Positions 31,398 to 42,459 of a stretch of DNA of 64,000 bases are shown in pieces. The notes beneath the pieces are model-generated. The model saw only the letters and a list, made by a program, of their open reading frames with translations. It was not told the DNA's origin and ran no database searches. The stretch comes from Diphasiastrum complanatum (lineage: Eukaryota > Streptophyta > Lycopodiopsida > Lycopodiales > Lycopodiaceae), in the NCBI GenBank assembly GCA_029204225.1, contig CM055100.1:66495656-66559655 (forward strand), given 5' to 3'. The translations under genes were made by a program, and so were the position numbers. Every line of letters begins with the position of its first letter. The stretch's first letter is position 1.

Positions 31398-34300
31398 TGG
31401 GAGAGAAAATGAGTGGGAAAATGTGCCCAGTTTGGTGAAGAGAGATTAGAAAAGTGAGAGCCAGAGCTTTCTTTCCCTCTCTGTCATTGCTGGCCCACAG
31501 AGAGCTATCCCTGTAAGTGTATTTGTTGTATGAATCTTACATGCAATTCCCTGATCACTGAGAATTGAGGAGGAAGGAATCTGAAGCAGATTGAAGCCAA
31601 ACATTTGTGTGAAATTCGCTTACAGTCATGCTAAATCAAATTTGATAGTTGCTGTTGAAGTAAATCTGAATTCTATTGGATTTTGGAAGCCTGGATCTCT
31701 GTGAAATGCTGTCATTGCTACTGTTCTGAAGGAGAGATCCATTCCATCGCTCACTGTTGTTCTGAAGGTGTGTTTAAGCATTGTCATTGCTGCTGCTCTG
31801 AGAAGGGAGGACTACAAATCCCTGCAGCGACCTGCACATCACTATTGCGATCTGTTTCTGAAGAGGGAGACTGTTCTGAAGGAGCGACCTGTTTGTGAAG
31901 AGAACCCACATTGCATGTGACAAAGTGGACCTGCACATTTCTGAAGAGAGCTTTCATGCACACCGACTGAAGGGTGAAGGCTAGGGCGACCTACTTCTGA
32001 AGAGAGGAGCAATCTGCATACCATTGTGATCTGTTTGTGAAGAGAACCCACGTTGCATACCATCGCTACTCTATTCTGAAGAAGGAGAAGCCCAAAGAGA
32101 GAGAGAGCGAAAGAGAGGCCTGTGGAGAGAGGAGCCACGCGACCCAGCCCACGGGTTTTTCTTGGTGAGTTGGGAGAGATAGGCCCGACAAAAAACTTGG
32201 GTGCCCACACTTGTAAAACTGTGATCATATGTGAAAGGGAAAAGCAAGGAACCGTTAGCAGAGAATGAATTGAAGATTCGACTGCCTGCTGACTGTCTGA
32301 GCATTCTTAACCTTTGGATAAATCCTGAGAAGTTAAGGCAGAGTCTGACTGATTCACTGAGGTAAGTGGTAATTTCAAACTGTGATTAAAATTATATTTA
32401 AAAAACTCTTAATGACTGTGCCAATTGTTCCACTAAAATTTGTAATAACTCTACTTGAAAAGCTTGTTTTTAAAATTTATGAAGGTATTTGGAAAAATGA
32501 CAATGGGCTTATGAATTTAACAGTCTGAAGGGCTTTCGAGTATAACTGAACTACATTTATCATTTTTAAACAGTGATAATTTGCAAAGCTCATCATTCTA
32601 TTCACTGAAAGCAGTATTTGCGTTTTCAGATTTTATAATTCTGTGAGGCCTTTATATGATTTTGTATAAGAAACATGATCTAAATCTTATAACGGCCATA
32701 ACTTTTGCATTTTAAGTCGGATTTGAGTGAACCGAAAAGCAAAAGTGAGGAGAGTTAGGTGATACATATACTTTTGTTGAAAGAAACAATTTTGGAATGA
32801 CTAGTTGGAAGTTATCAAGCTATTAGGAATCTAATAAAGAACAAGTCCTAAATTCGGATATATAATAAGTCTTTATTATACCTATATCAGTTTGTTGGAA
32901 CATACAAGCTGAATACTATCCCCAATATTGTTGGAACATACAATTTGGGATGTTTTTGTGAAGATAAGAAAGAGGGAACATTGTTGGAACATACAATGTT
33001 GACACCATATTGATATTTGTACTTACGTGGTTTTTAAAGAACAAAAGTTGAGTGAATATACCGTGAACTAATATGGAGATATCAATATCTCCATATTAGT
33101 TCCCAATGTCTCCCAATATCTCCATATTAGTTCACGGTATATTCACTCAACTTTCGTTCTTTAAAAATCACGTAAGTACAAATATTAATATGGCGTCAAC
33201 ATTGTATGTTCCAACAATGTTCCCTCTTTCTTATCTTCACAGTAACATCCCAAATTGAATGTTCCAACAATATTGGGGATAGTATTCAACTTGTATGTTC
33301 TAACAAACTGATATAGGTATAATAAAGACTTATTATATATCCGAATTTAGGACTTGTTCTTTATTAGATTCCTAATAGCTTGATAACTTCCAATCAGTCA
33401 TTCCAAAACTGTTTCTTTCAACAAAAGTATATGTATCACCTAACTCTTCTCACTATTGCTTTTCGGTTCACTCAAATCCGACTTAAATGCAAAAGTTATG
33501 GCCGTTATAAGATTTAGATCATGTTTCTTATACAAAATCATATAAAGGCCTCACAGAATTATAAAATCTGAAAACCGTAAATACTGCTTTCAGTGAATAG
33601 AATGATGAGCTTTGCAAATTATCACTGTTTAAAAATGATAAATGTAGTTCAGTTATACTCGAAAGCCCTTCAGACTGTTAAATTCATAAGCCCATTGTCA
33701 TTTTTTCAAATACCTTCATAAATTTTAAAAACAAGCTTTTCAAGTAGAGTTATTACAAATTTTAGTGGAACAATTGGCACAATCATTAAGAGTTTTTTAA
33801 ATATAATTTTAATCACAGTTTGAAATTACCACTTACCTCAGTGAATCAGTCAGACTCTGCCTTAACTTCTCAGGATTTATCCAAAGGTTAAGAATGCTCA
33901 GACAGTCAGCAGGCAGTCGAATCTTCAATTCATTCTCTGCTAACGGTTCCTTGCTTTTCCCTTTAACATATGATCACAGTATTACAAGTGTGGGCACCCA
34001 AATTTTTGCCGAGCCTATCTTTCCCAACTCATCGAGAAAAACCCGTGGGCTGGGTTGCATGGCTCCTCTCTCCACAGGCCTCTCCTTTGCTCTCTCTCTT
34101 GGAGCCTCTCTTTCTTCAAAACAGGGTCGCGATGGTATGCAGCGTGGGTTCTCTTCACAAACAGGTCGCGATGGTATGCAGATCGCTCCTCTCTTCCGAA
34201 GCAGGTCTCCCCAGCCTTAGCCCTTCAGTCGTGTATGCAGGAAAGGTCTCTTCAGAAATGTGCAGGTCCTTTCTGTCACGTGCAGCGTGGGTTCTCTTCG

Positions 34301-34800
34301 CAAACAGGCCGCTCCTTCAGAACAGGCTTCCTCTTCAGAAACAGATTGCAATAGTGATGTGCAGGTCGCTCCAAGGATTTGTACTCCTCCCTTCTCAGAG
34401 CACCAACAATGACAATGCTTAAACACATCTTCAGAACAAATGGATCTCTCCTTCAGAACAGTAGCAATGACAACATTTCACAGAGATCCAGGCTTCCAAA
34501 ATCCAATTGAATTCAGATTTACTTCAACAACAACTATCAAATTTGATTCAGCATGACTGTAAGAGAATTCCACACAGATGTTTGGCTTCAATTTGCTTCA
34601 GATTGCTTCCTTCTCAATTCTCAGTGATCAGGGAATTACATGTAAGATTCATACAACAGATACAATTATAGGAAAAGTTCTCTGTGGACCAGCAATTACA
34701 GAGAGAGAAAGAAAGCTCTGGCTCTCACTTTTTTAATCTCTCTTCACCAAACTGGGCACATTTTCCCTCTCTCTCACTCCTTTTATCTCCTTCAAAAAGC
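31398..34800. repeat. 3.4-kb inverted repeat with 1.7-kb arms
   Basis: Left arm 31398-33083 is repeated in inverse orientation at 33084-34800, with high similarity throughout. For instance TTTTACAAGTGTGGGCACCC-like sequence near 32210 pairs with 33980, and TGTTGGAACATACAA near 32930 pairs with 33200. The centre GAACTAATATGGAGATAT at 33065 meets its complement with almost no loop. The right arm has a small extra copy of the AATATCTCCATATTAG segment at the centre. ORFs in the arms (31842-32228, 33894-34422) mirror each other and lack recognisable domains. Confidence 0.9.
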
Positions 34801-36428
34801 CACAAAGCCTCCTTAACCTTAGGACACCCCCTTGAACTTTAAGGCAATACATATAATTATCTGGGCATTTTTTATTAACGGTAGTAAAATGAATACATTG
34901 TCATATTGCAGTCTCGACAATGCCGAAAAAAACCAAAAATTCTAATTAACGTTAATTATGCCAATTGGAAGGCACTTATTTCTGTAGATATCATCTCTAA
35001 ATTTCATAGAGTAAAATTGGCATCATGTCTAAATATAGCAATATTGCTAGTGCCATGTCAATTTACTTACTAAAAATAGTAAATAACCATTATGAAACCT
35101 CTTATAGAAATCAAATAAACTTCAAATAGCTCATTTTTAGCCCAAATTATGTCTCCAAAAATTCGGCTAACATTGGCGATTCCACTGGGGAGTGTGGTCC
35201 CCACACGAACGGATCCAGAATAATATATTCATGATAAACAGTGGGCTCAACACACATTATAGTGTGATGTTAACCACTCTTCAGAATAGCAGCCAAATCT
35301 AAAGCCATCGATTAAGCCTTAGAACGTATCATCAACAAAAAGTCTTCAAATTGTAACCTGCCAATATATCCATCCATGTGTCTAAAGAAAGAAATGCTCC
35401 CATTCCCATCAGTATAGTGTAATGCCCAATGTCTCCGATCCCATGCAAATAGGAAAATGGAAATGTGATCTTCATTTTGTCTTGACACTCATTTATGGAT
35501 GCAATTTCAAGTTTTGTGTTTAACGTCCTCCAGATAAGTGTATATGCTACTTATCTAGTTGAGTTATCTTTGTTAATATCCTTCATCTTGAGATTTTCAT
35601 TCTCAATAAATTCCTATCCTCTCCTTACAAACTTCTTTCGTCTCATAAGGTATTGAATCTCTCAAATATATGTCTCATCATCACATTCCTCATCTATAGA
35701 TCGGATTAAAAGATCGAAACTTAAAGATCAAGTATATCTAGTTTCTCACACAGAAAAATCTAAATCCAATTTCTAAATCTATTTCCAAACTAGTATGAGA
35801 TATATGGAAAACCCTCATCATTCTCTCCACTCATTTTTTCACTCAAGATTCTCACAAATCCTCTCAAAAGGTCAGATACATTTCCATGATGATTCAAACT
35901 ATATTTTTTTTTTCCGTTCACCACCCCACTGGTAATGTTTTATTCCATCCAAAAACTTCATTTTACCTCTCAGACCCCCCAGATGCTTTTGATTCAAACA
36001 AACATGCCCATCTGAGAAAAGTAACTGACATTGCACCCCTATCATCAAATAAATGTAGTGTGCATAGGGAAATGAAATGCAATCTTCAGTATAGTATTAA
36101 ATGGATGCCAACATACCGTGGTTTAGTGACGCATGTATAAAGTGTATGTGCTCACAAATTTTTATTTATTTATTATTATTATTATTATTATTCTATTTAT
36201 TATAAAAAGCTGTAATCTTACAAATTCTATAATTCAAAATAAACATCACCTTTATATACATTAAGCATTCCATCACTAATACACCTTACCTCATAGTGGA
36301 AATCAAAGGTGATAAGGTGGAAAATTTCTAACCATCAACTTATAAATAACAAATCAACAATAATATAACTTTAAAAATCATTACAGGTTGACCCCTGCTT
36401 ATTTATCCAAGTCACTGATATGCAATAA
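34801..36428. other. Spacer without supported gene
   Basis: AT-rich. It contains a (TTA)n run near 36170-36190 and one plus ORF (35886-36140) with no recognisable features. Confidence 0.35.
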
Positions 36429-37046
36429 TTATCCTTGATAGGCTACACGACATATTTCTGGACGAGGATAACGATCTGCCATTTTATCGTTTATCTTCTC
36501 TTGATTTTGATCAATAAAGACTGGGTTTACTCCCTCAAGGAATTTATTTAAAAACATTTCATTTAAAACTTTTCTCTCTTTGGAACAGGCATCACGAACC
36601 TTCATATACAGAAATGTATCAAAACCAGGCTCCAAAGGAATATTAGGATTACACCATCTCTGCTTTAGCTTTAAATTTCGAGGGTGATAATTCCAGCCCC
36701 ATTGCCTCAATAACCATATCTGCAAAAGTAAGCATACCACCTTGCTGGTCTCACACTTACCATTACTATTCCCTTTTGACAGAGTAGCAAATGCTGCTAA
36801 CTGTGCGCAAGTGTCAGAGAAAGTGGAAAAATCCTCAGGAATAACTGGCCATCTAAATAAAGATTTTGAGTTTGTCATAGTAGATTCCCTATAATCATAT
36901 ACTCGGTCAATGAGAGGAAATTCTACTGTTGGACAATGTAAGATGTAAGAGTCAAAATACTTAAGCCCAGCCGCATCCACAAACTGTAGACCAATCATAC
37001 CAGAAGAGGATCTCAAAGACGATTTTATTATCTCGTCCCCTTCCAT
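36429..37046 (-). CDS. Unrecognised 205-aa ORF downstream of gypsy pol
   Basis: A long uninterrupted frame with protein-like composition: SGMIGLQFVDAAGLKYFDSY, LFRWPVIPEDFSTF, LLLQIWLLRQWGWNYHPRN and DTFLYMKVRDACSKERKVL. It is Trp-rich with amphipathic helices and has no transmembrane or signal segment. I do not recognise the family. It follows the coiled-coil ORF at 37343-37053 by six bases and lies where gypsy integrase would be expected. It may be an acquired ORF of the element or a separate gene piece. Confidence 0.4.
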   Translation of the reverse strand: MEGDEIIKSSLRSSSGMIGLQFVDAAGLKYFDSYILHCPTVEFPLIDRVYDYRESTMTNSKSLFRWPVIPEDFSTFSDTCAQLAAFATLSKGNSNGKCETSKVVCLLLQIWLLRQWGWNYHPRNLKLKQRWCNPNIPLEPGFDTFLYMKVRDACSKERKVLNEMFLNKFLEGVNPVFIDQNQEKINDKMADRYPRPEICRVAYQG

Positions 37047-37052
37047 TGCATT

Positions 37053-37343
37053 CTATGAGTGTATGTTTCCATTATCTCTTAAGATATGCAGTTCAGATAA
37101 CAATTTCGCGTTCTCTGATTTAAGTAGATCTATCTTCTCCACGTAACACACATTGGCTCTACATTTTGAGGCAAATAACACCTCGAAGCCTGTCCTTTGA
37201 GCTGATAGTTCTATCTCGAATTTTTTAGTTTTATGTAAACAATGATCTCGTTCCTTTGTTACGCTCTTTAACTCGTTAGTAATGGCTATACTCTGATTTC
37301 TCAATGTTTTTATCTCTGTTTTTAAATTACCAATTTCTTGCAA
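37053..37343 (-). CDS. Coiled-coil ORF, 96 aa
   Basis: Nearly all heptad-patterned: EIGNLKTEIKTLRNQSIAI, KSVTKERDHCLHKTKKFEIE and EKIDLLKSENAKLLSELHIL. Its stop lies six bases before the start of the 205-aa frame at 37046-36429. The two could be one protein interrupted by a stop and frame change, with the coiled coil at the N-terminus. Confidence 0.38.
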   Translation of the reverse strand: MQEIGNLKTEIKTLRNQSIAITNELKSVTKERDHCLHKTKKFEIELSAQRTGFEVLFASKCRANVCYVEKIDLLKSENAKLLSELHILRDNGNIHS

Positions 37344-38204
37344 AGATAAAAATCGCTCTTTTCTAAGAAAAGCAATAATATCAGAGTCACGTCCCTTCTT
37401 AAGTTCAGTAGGGTCAATGTCTTTAGATATCTCTTTTTTTCACTTCCCAGGGGATCTTTTGTCTTTCAACAAAAGACAGGTTCCACTGCAATAGTGTTTG
37501 CTAAATGTGCGATTTCAACTATACTCATTTTTTTTTTTAAATGCGGAAATGTTTTAGATTGCACCACTCTCCTGAGAAGGGAAAAGTATATACATTTAAA
37601 ATTTGCACAAACCAGCACTTATATCATTATATTAAACAAAAATTAACCATCAAATCGAAAAAATGTGAATTTTTTTTTTCTTTTTGATATGACATATTCC
37701 AAAAAGAAAATAGACATTGTCATTAGAGTTTAAGCCTAGATCTACCTGAAAACAAAAGTATGATCTAACCTAAATGTGATAATGGATCAGACAATTCCCC
37801 CAGATGAGACCTTCTAGAAATGTAGTAATTCTAGGTCTCAACCTTCTAGGTACAACCTTAGATGCTAGTTGGAAATAGTAATATATTGTCCTATTGGAAG
37901 GGACGACAACCGATAGCTCGTCTAGAACTCTCTCATCAATAATGTCAATTCCGAAGAAAATACTATCATCTTCATAATAAGATCTACAAGACCTATCATA
38001 TTCACAATCTACATGAATGCTTGTGATAGTCTCGTTGTTCTATAGAAACGATAAAAGGTTAAACTATAAAGATTGACTCGACTTTAAAAAGGTGTTCCAT
38101 TTAGTTCAGTCAATCGTGCTGTATTATTCTTATAAAGTTTCTTAGGTTTATACAGCCCATTCCATAAAAAGGTTAATTTCTGAGGCATCAATTCATGTCG
38201 GACA
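37344..38204. other. Spacer between unknown ORFs and gypsy RNase H
   Basis: No integrase motif (HHCC or DDE) is visible in any minus frame. There are poly-T/poly-A runs. The degraded 3' end of the gypsy element probably lies here. Confidence 0.35.
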
Positions 38205-39098
38205 TCATAATGTAATACCAATTGACAATGTCATACTACCAGGCACTTCCAATGTTGACAAATATGTTGCCAAAGTGGAATACCAGCTCGATATCATGTC
38301 TTTATCGATGTGAAATAATCCTAGAAGTTGCTCACTCTCACTAGTTCCATCTTCCTCATTCGGAGTCCCCCACTCACAAATACAATCATTTAAACCTTGC
38401 AACCGTGGAGGTTTACTCTTCAGATCATAATCAAATTCTTGAAGTGCAACAATCCACTTGATTAACCTAGGGGGTGGTTCCAATTTATTCATCATCAAAA
38501 TAACTGCATTATTCTTGGTAAAGATAATAACTTTGTGATGTAGTATATAGTGACGATACTTAGCAGCAACATATGCAATGCATAAACATACCTTTTTCGC
38601 ATATGAGTAATTCAACTCTGCTATATTTAGCTTGCATCCCACGAACATTATAGGATGATATATCTTGTCCCATATTTGAGCCAAACAACAATTCATACTT
38701 TTCTCTGTAGCTGAAGTAAAAATATAAAACTCCTGATCATACATTGGAGGCTTCAATATAGGGGTACTGGCTACAGCTTCTTTTAAGTCTTTAAAAGCTG
38801 TATCACAAGCTTCTGTCCAATTCCATACTCCATCATTTTTCAATAATGTCATTAGAGGGAGTGACTTTAATGAATATTGCCTCATGTATCTTCGATAATA
38901 ACCTACAGATCCAAAAAATGATTGTAACTGCTTAAGCGTAGTAGGAATACTAAGGCTTAATATTATTTTTATCTTATCCGGATCAGTAGATATACCATTC
39001 TTACTAATCACATGACCTAGTAGTACACTGTAAGGCACCACATAGATCATCGATGAAAATTTTAAGATTTTCGTCAAGCATATCTTCAAATTGTTCAT
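38205..39098 (-). pseudogene. Ty3/gypsy RNase H
   Basis: Reads VLLGHVISKNGISTDPDKI, QLQSFFGSVGYYRRYM, NWTEACDTAFKDLKEAV, LNIAELNYSYAKKVCLCI, KYRHYILHHKV and KWIVALQEFDYDLKSKP, the standard connection and RNase H order. The catalytic DAS position reads FTSATEKSMN, so the Asp appears replaced by Ser, and later TDH-type residues are also altered. It is joined to reverse transcriptase by a frame change at about 39050. Confidence 0.9.
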
Positions 39099-39603
39099 TC
39101 ATAAATCTTTGATATGTACCAGGGGCGTTCGATAACCCAAATGGCATCACATGATATGCAAAAACTCCACATGTAGTAGTAAAGGTAGTTTTCAACTTAT
39201 CTTTCTCTTTTATTGCAATTTGATTGTAGCCCACAAAACAATCCATAAATGAATATATTTCTCTCCCGGCTAATTCATCAAGAACTTGATCAATAAATGG
39301 CAATGGATAATAATCTTTAATCATGTGCTTATTTAATTTTTTATAATCTACACAAACCCTAATTTGTGTAGAATTTTTCTTAGGTCTGGGCACTATCAGT
39401 GAACACCATTCCGTGTTTTGTACATGAAATATAAAACCAGCTTGACGTAGCCGCTCTAATTCTTTATAAACTTCCACTTTAAGATTATAAGGTAATCTTT
39501 GTTGTTTCTGTCTTACTGTTTTTGTATCTTCCTTTAAATGTATCGTGTGTACCACTTTTTTTGGGGGTATCCCTTTCAGATCTGTATAATCCCATGCAAA
39601 CAC
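39004..39603 (-). pseudogene. Ty3/gypsy reverse transcriptase
   Basis: Contains RQAGFIFHVQNTEWCSLIV, VCVDYKKLNKHMIKDYYPLP, YSFMDCFVGYNQIAI, FAYHVMPFGLSNAPGTYQRF and KIFIDDL, all domains in order. The usual YVDD box is FIDD, and FSKLDLRSGYHQI-type sequence has become SFMDCFVGYNQI. The frame is lost just after FIDD. Confidence 0.92.
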
Positions 39604-39756
39604 ATGTTGTATTTTCTACAAAGATTTTCATATTGCTGCTTCAAGTATATTTAAATTATCTCCCACCTTTATGTGTTTAGGATGTTCATCTGTACCCAAA
39701 TTGATTAAACATAAATCTGCATCTCTTACTTTTGAATGTGAATCTTGAGAAGTATT

Positions 39757-40356
39757 TCATTCAACTTCTAGAACTTCACCATATTGAGAATCCTCTTCAC
39801 TTGTAGTTGAAGAGGAATCTTCTGTAGAAATATCTTCCCATTCAGATGATGGGATTGGAGCACGTTCCGATAAAGGAGTCCCTGGATATGCATCTAGTAC
39901 TACCCGTTCTTTTCCTCTCCCAAAAATTAATACTCCTGTTGGTATATCAATAGTACAATCACTCAAGCGTAACCAGGGCCTTCCTAATAAAAGGGAATAT
40001 CCTTTTATATTCTCATACGTACGTATCACATGTAAATCAACTTTGATGGTCCTTCCTCCTACTGTCTAGGGTATGTCATGTAATATTCCTTCTGGCTTAA
40101 TAACTAAATTGTTTGTCAGTTTTAATATTGTAGTATTTGAGGGTGCTATAGTGTATCCTAACCTGTTGGTTAGTTCTAGACTGATGATATTCACGGTAGC
40201 TCCTGCATCCACTATGGCTCCTTGTATCACCAATCCATCTACTATAACATCTACTTTTGGACAATACCGATCTAAATTTTCTGCACTCACATTGCCTAAT
40301 TCAGGAGTATGTGGTGTAGGATCTAAACCATAAGAGGGTTTCATCATTTGCTTCAC
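39757..40356 (-). pseudogene. Ty3/gypsy protease region
   Basis: The frame 40356-40066 has KVDVIVDGLVIQGAIVDAGA followed by TVNIISLELTNRLGY. The active-site triplet is D-A-G where retroelement proteases have D-S-G or D-T-G. After a stop near 40066 the frame 40029-39757 continues with YSLLLGRPWLRLSDCTID, the conserved end of the protease, then an acidic linker to reverse transcriptase. Confidence 0.85.
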
Positions 40357-40359
40357 ATA

Positions 40360-42070
40360 TCATCGTATGATTGGTGAGAGTTTTAATAATTTCCAAAAGT
40401 TAACATCCAGACTTAAATCATCCAATGCTTTTTGCATAGGAATTGGCACTACTCTTATAGCCCTCCCCTCCGCATTATTTTTAGAATGATTTCTTCTTTC
40501 ACTAACCAGGGGTCTATCAGTATCTTTTCTTGTTCGCTTAATGATCACTTTTCTAGAAGGTTTATTACCAACTATGCTAGAAGTTTCTCCTTGTTTTTCA
40601 TGATCTGAATTAGGAGTCTCTGTGCTATCTTTCAATTCATCTACTTCCGCCGGATTCTCAAGTTCTTCTTGTAGAGGTTCATGGAATGTTACCTTGTTCT
40701 TTGATATCGGTTTTTTAATTTGCTTGGTCAGATCACTCTTTGGTAGACCTTTATTAAGCTTACTTCTAGTGACAGCCAACACATATTCCTTTCTCCTGTC
40801 CATTAATGGATCAGCCTTTTGTATAAAATTCACTGGTGATCCTTGATCACTAACTTTAGCTTCTCCTTCCAATTCCCGTCTATCATCTCTTTGTAATATT
40901 TGAGCAGGTTCAGGAGTATTATTCATTCGTGCATCTTGTGAATGATAATTTAATGGTTCTAGTAAATTAGCTCCTTCATTCAAGGCTTTACGTCGTACCC
41001 AACATCCGTCTTCCAAATGGCCTATTTTTTTACAATAATTACAAACAGTATTAGGACAATTTCGGTTTAAATAAGGTCCCTTACAATAATGACATACTAC
41101 CTTTGGAGTTATATCGTCACTAAAAGGTTCCTATCACATTCTGTTGTTGCTTTAAAAAATTTACATTAGATGCTAGAGATGTAAATTGTCCACTCATAAT
41201 ATCCATATATCCTTTCAACATTTCTTTAACATCTTCAATACCATTATTAGATCTAGCACTTTCATAATTTGGCTAAACTAATTGTACTTGATTTGGTCTA
41301 TCAAACGATAGTGCAAGCTGATTGTGTGGAACTCTGTCATACACTTGAAAACTCCCCTTAGCATTATCAACATCTCTATAGGGGTTTCGAGACTGAAGAG
41401 GGGTTACATCATAGAATTGTCTATTACCTGACAGCATTGGAGGAAAATCTGCCCTTGTCCAATCATAAGCCTTATCCATTGAGCTCATACCTTTTGACAG
41501 ATCTCCTGCCCTATCTGTAGTCAATTTTCCTCTATTAATATAGCCTTTTGTATTGCCCCTTCTAGATCAGATGGAGCCAATTGTCTCACAACCAATTGTA
41601 TATCCCTTTTTAATCCTCTCAGATAAAACAATAATAATAATTCAAGTTCAATTTTTACTAATATAGCAGCTTGTCTGGCTAACTCGCTCACTCGTCTCGT
41701 ATATTGTCTAATATTCTCCCCAGGATCTTGTTGTATTGTGGATAATGTGAATATTAGTTCATCCATATTTCGAGTCGGCCTGAACTCCACTAAAAACTGT
41801 TTATAGAATTCCTCAATAGTAGCTATAGAATTTCGTTGTAAACTCTGATACCAATTCCTTGCTGTACTAGTTAAAGTAATAGCAAAGAACATCATCTCAT
41901 GATACGGGTTGGTTATCCTGCCTATAAAGCAAGTTGTCCAGAAAGCACTGATGTGTCTCTCTGCATCTTCATAAGGTGCTCCGGTAAACTCAGGTGTTGT
42001 CCCACACGTAACTTAGGCAGAGGGTCTACATTATCAAGAACCATCAATGGTTCGGTTTGTCAACCCACCA
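40360..42070 (-). pseudogene. Ty3/gypsy gag with zinc knuckle
   Basis: Order: FTGAPYEDAERHISAFW (about 42000-41945), MMFFAITLTSTARNWYQSL, TIEEFYKQFLVEFRPTRN, QDPGENIRQYTRRVSELAR (41895-41521), a Tyr/Arg-rich linker (41524-41273), a knuckle CNYCKKIGHLEDGCW (near 41045-41005) preceded by another CHYC, then a charged linker (41016-40360). This is a typical plant Ty3 gag. Stops and frame changes lie near 42010, 41520, 41270 and 41100. Confidence 0.88.
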
Positions 42071-42459
42071 TCTTGTGATTATTATCAGATGATGCAGTTG
42101 GATTATCTATCAAAGATGGTATCTCCTCAAGCGGTGTCTCAACACCTAGCTCTATATTATCCCAACTGGGTTATATTCACCATAAGCTAGTAACATCACC
42201 TTCATGTAAAGTATTTACATGAAACACTGGGTGAAGTAACCTAACTTAAGAGATTAAAGTTAAAGAAATAATATAATAATTATAATTACAGTCTGAAATT
42301 ATCCACAACTTTGACAGATTATTCACAAGCTTTCAAGTACAAATATCCTTAGAATCTAAATTCTAAGATATGATAATTCATTCAATTAGAATCTCTAGGA
42401 GAATCATTAAGATATAGAAAAACTCAACTCTTTTGAGTTAAATGCTTCTGTTTCTAGCA

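Noticed and set aside
31683-34426. Ser/Gln/Leu-rich ORFs of up to 150 codons in the inverted-repeat arms
   Set aside because: They lie in short-module repeats, several frames are open at once, and the reading frame is not preserved consistently among the three copies.
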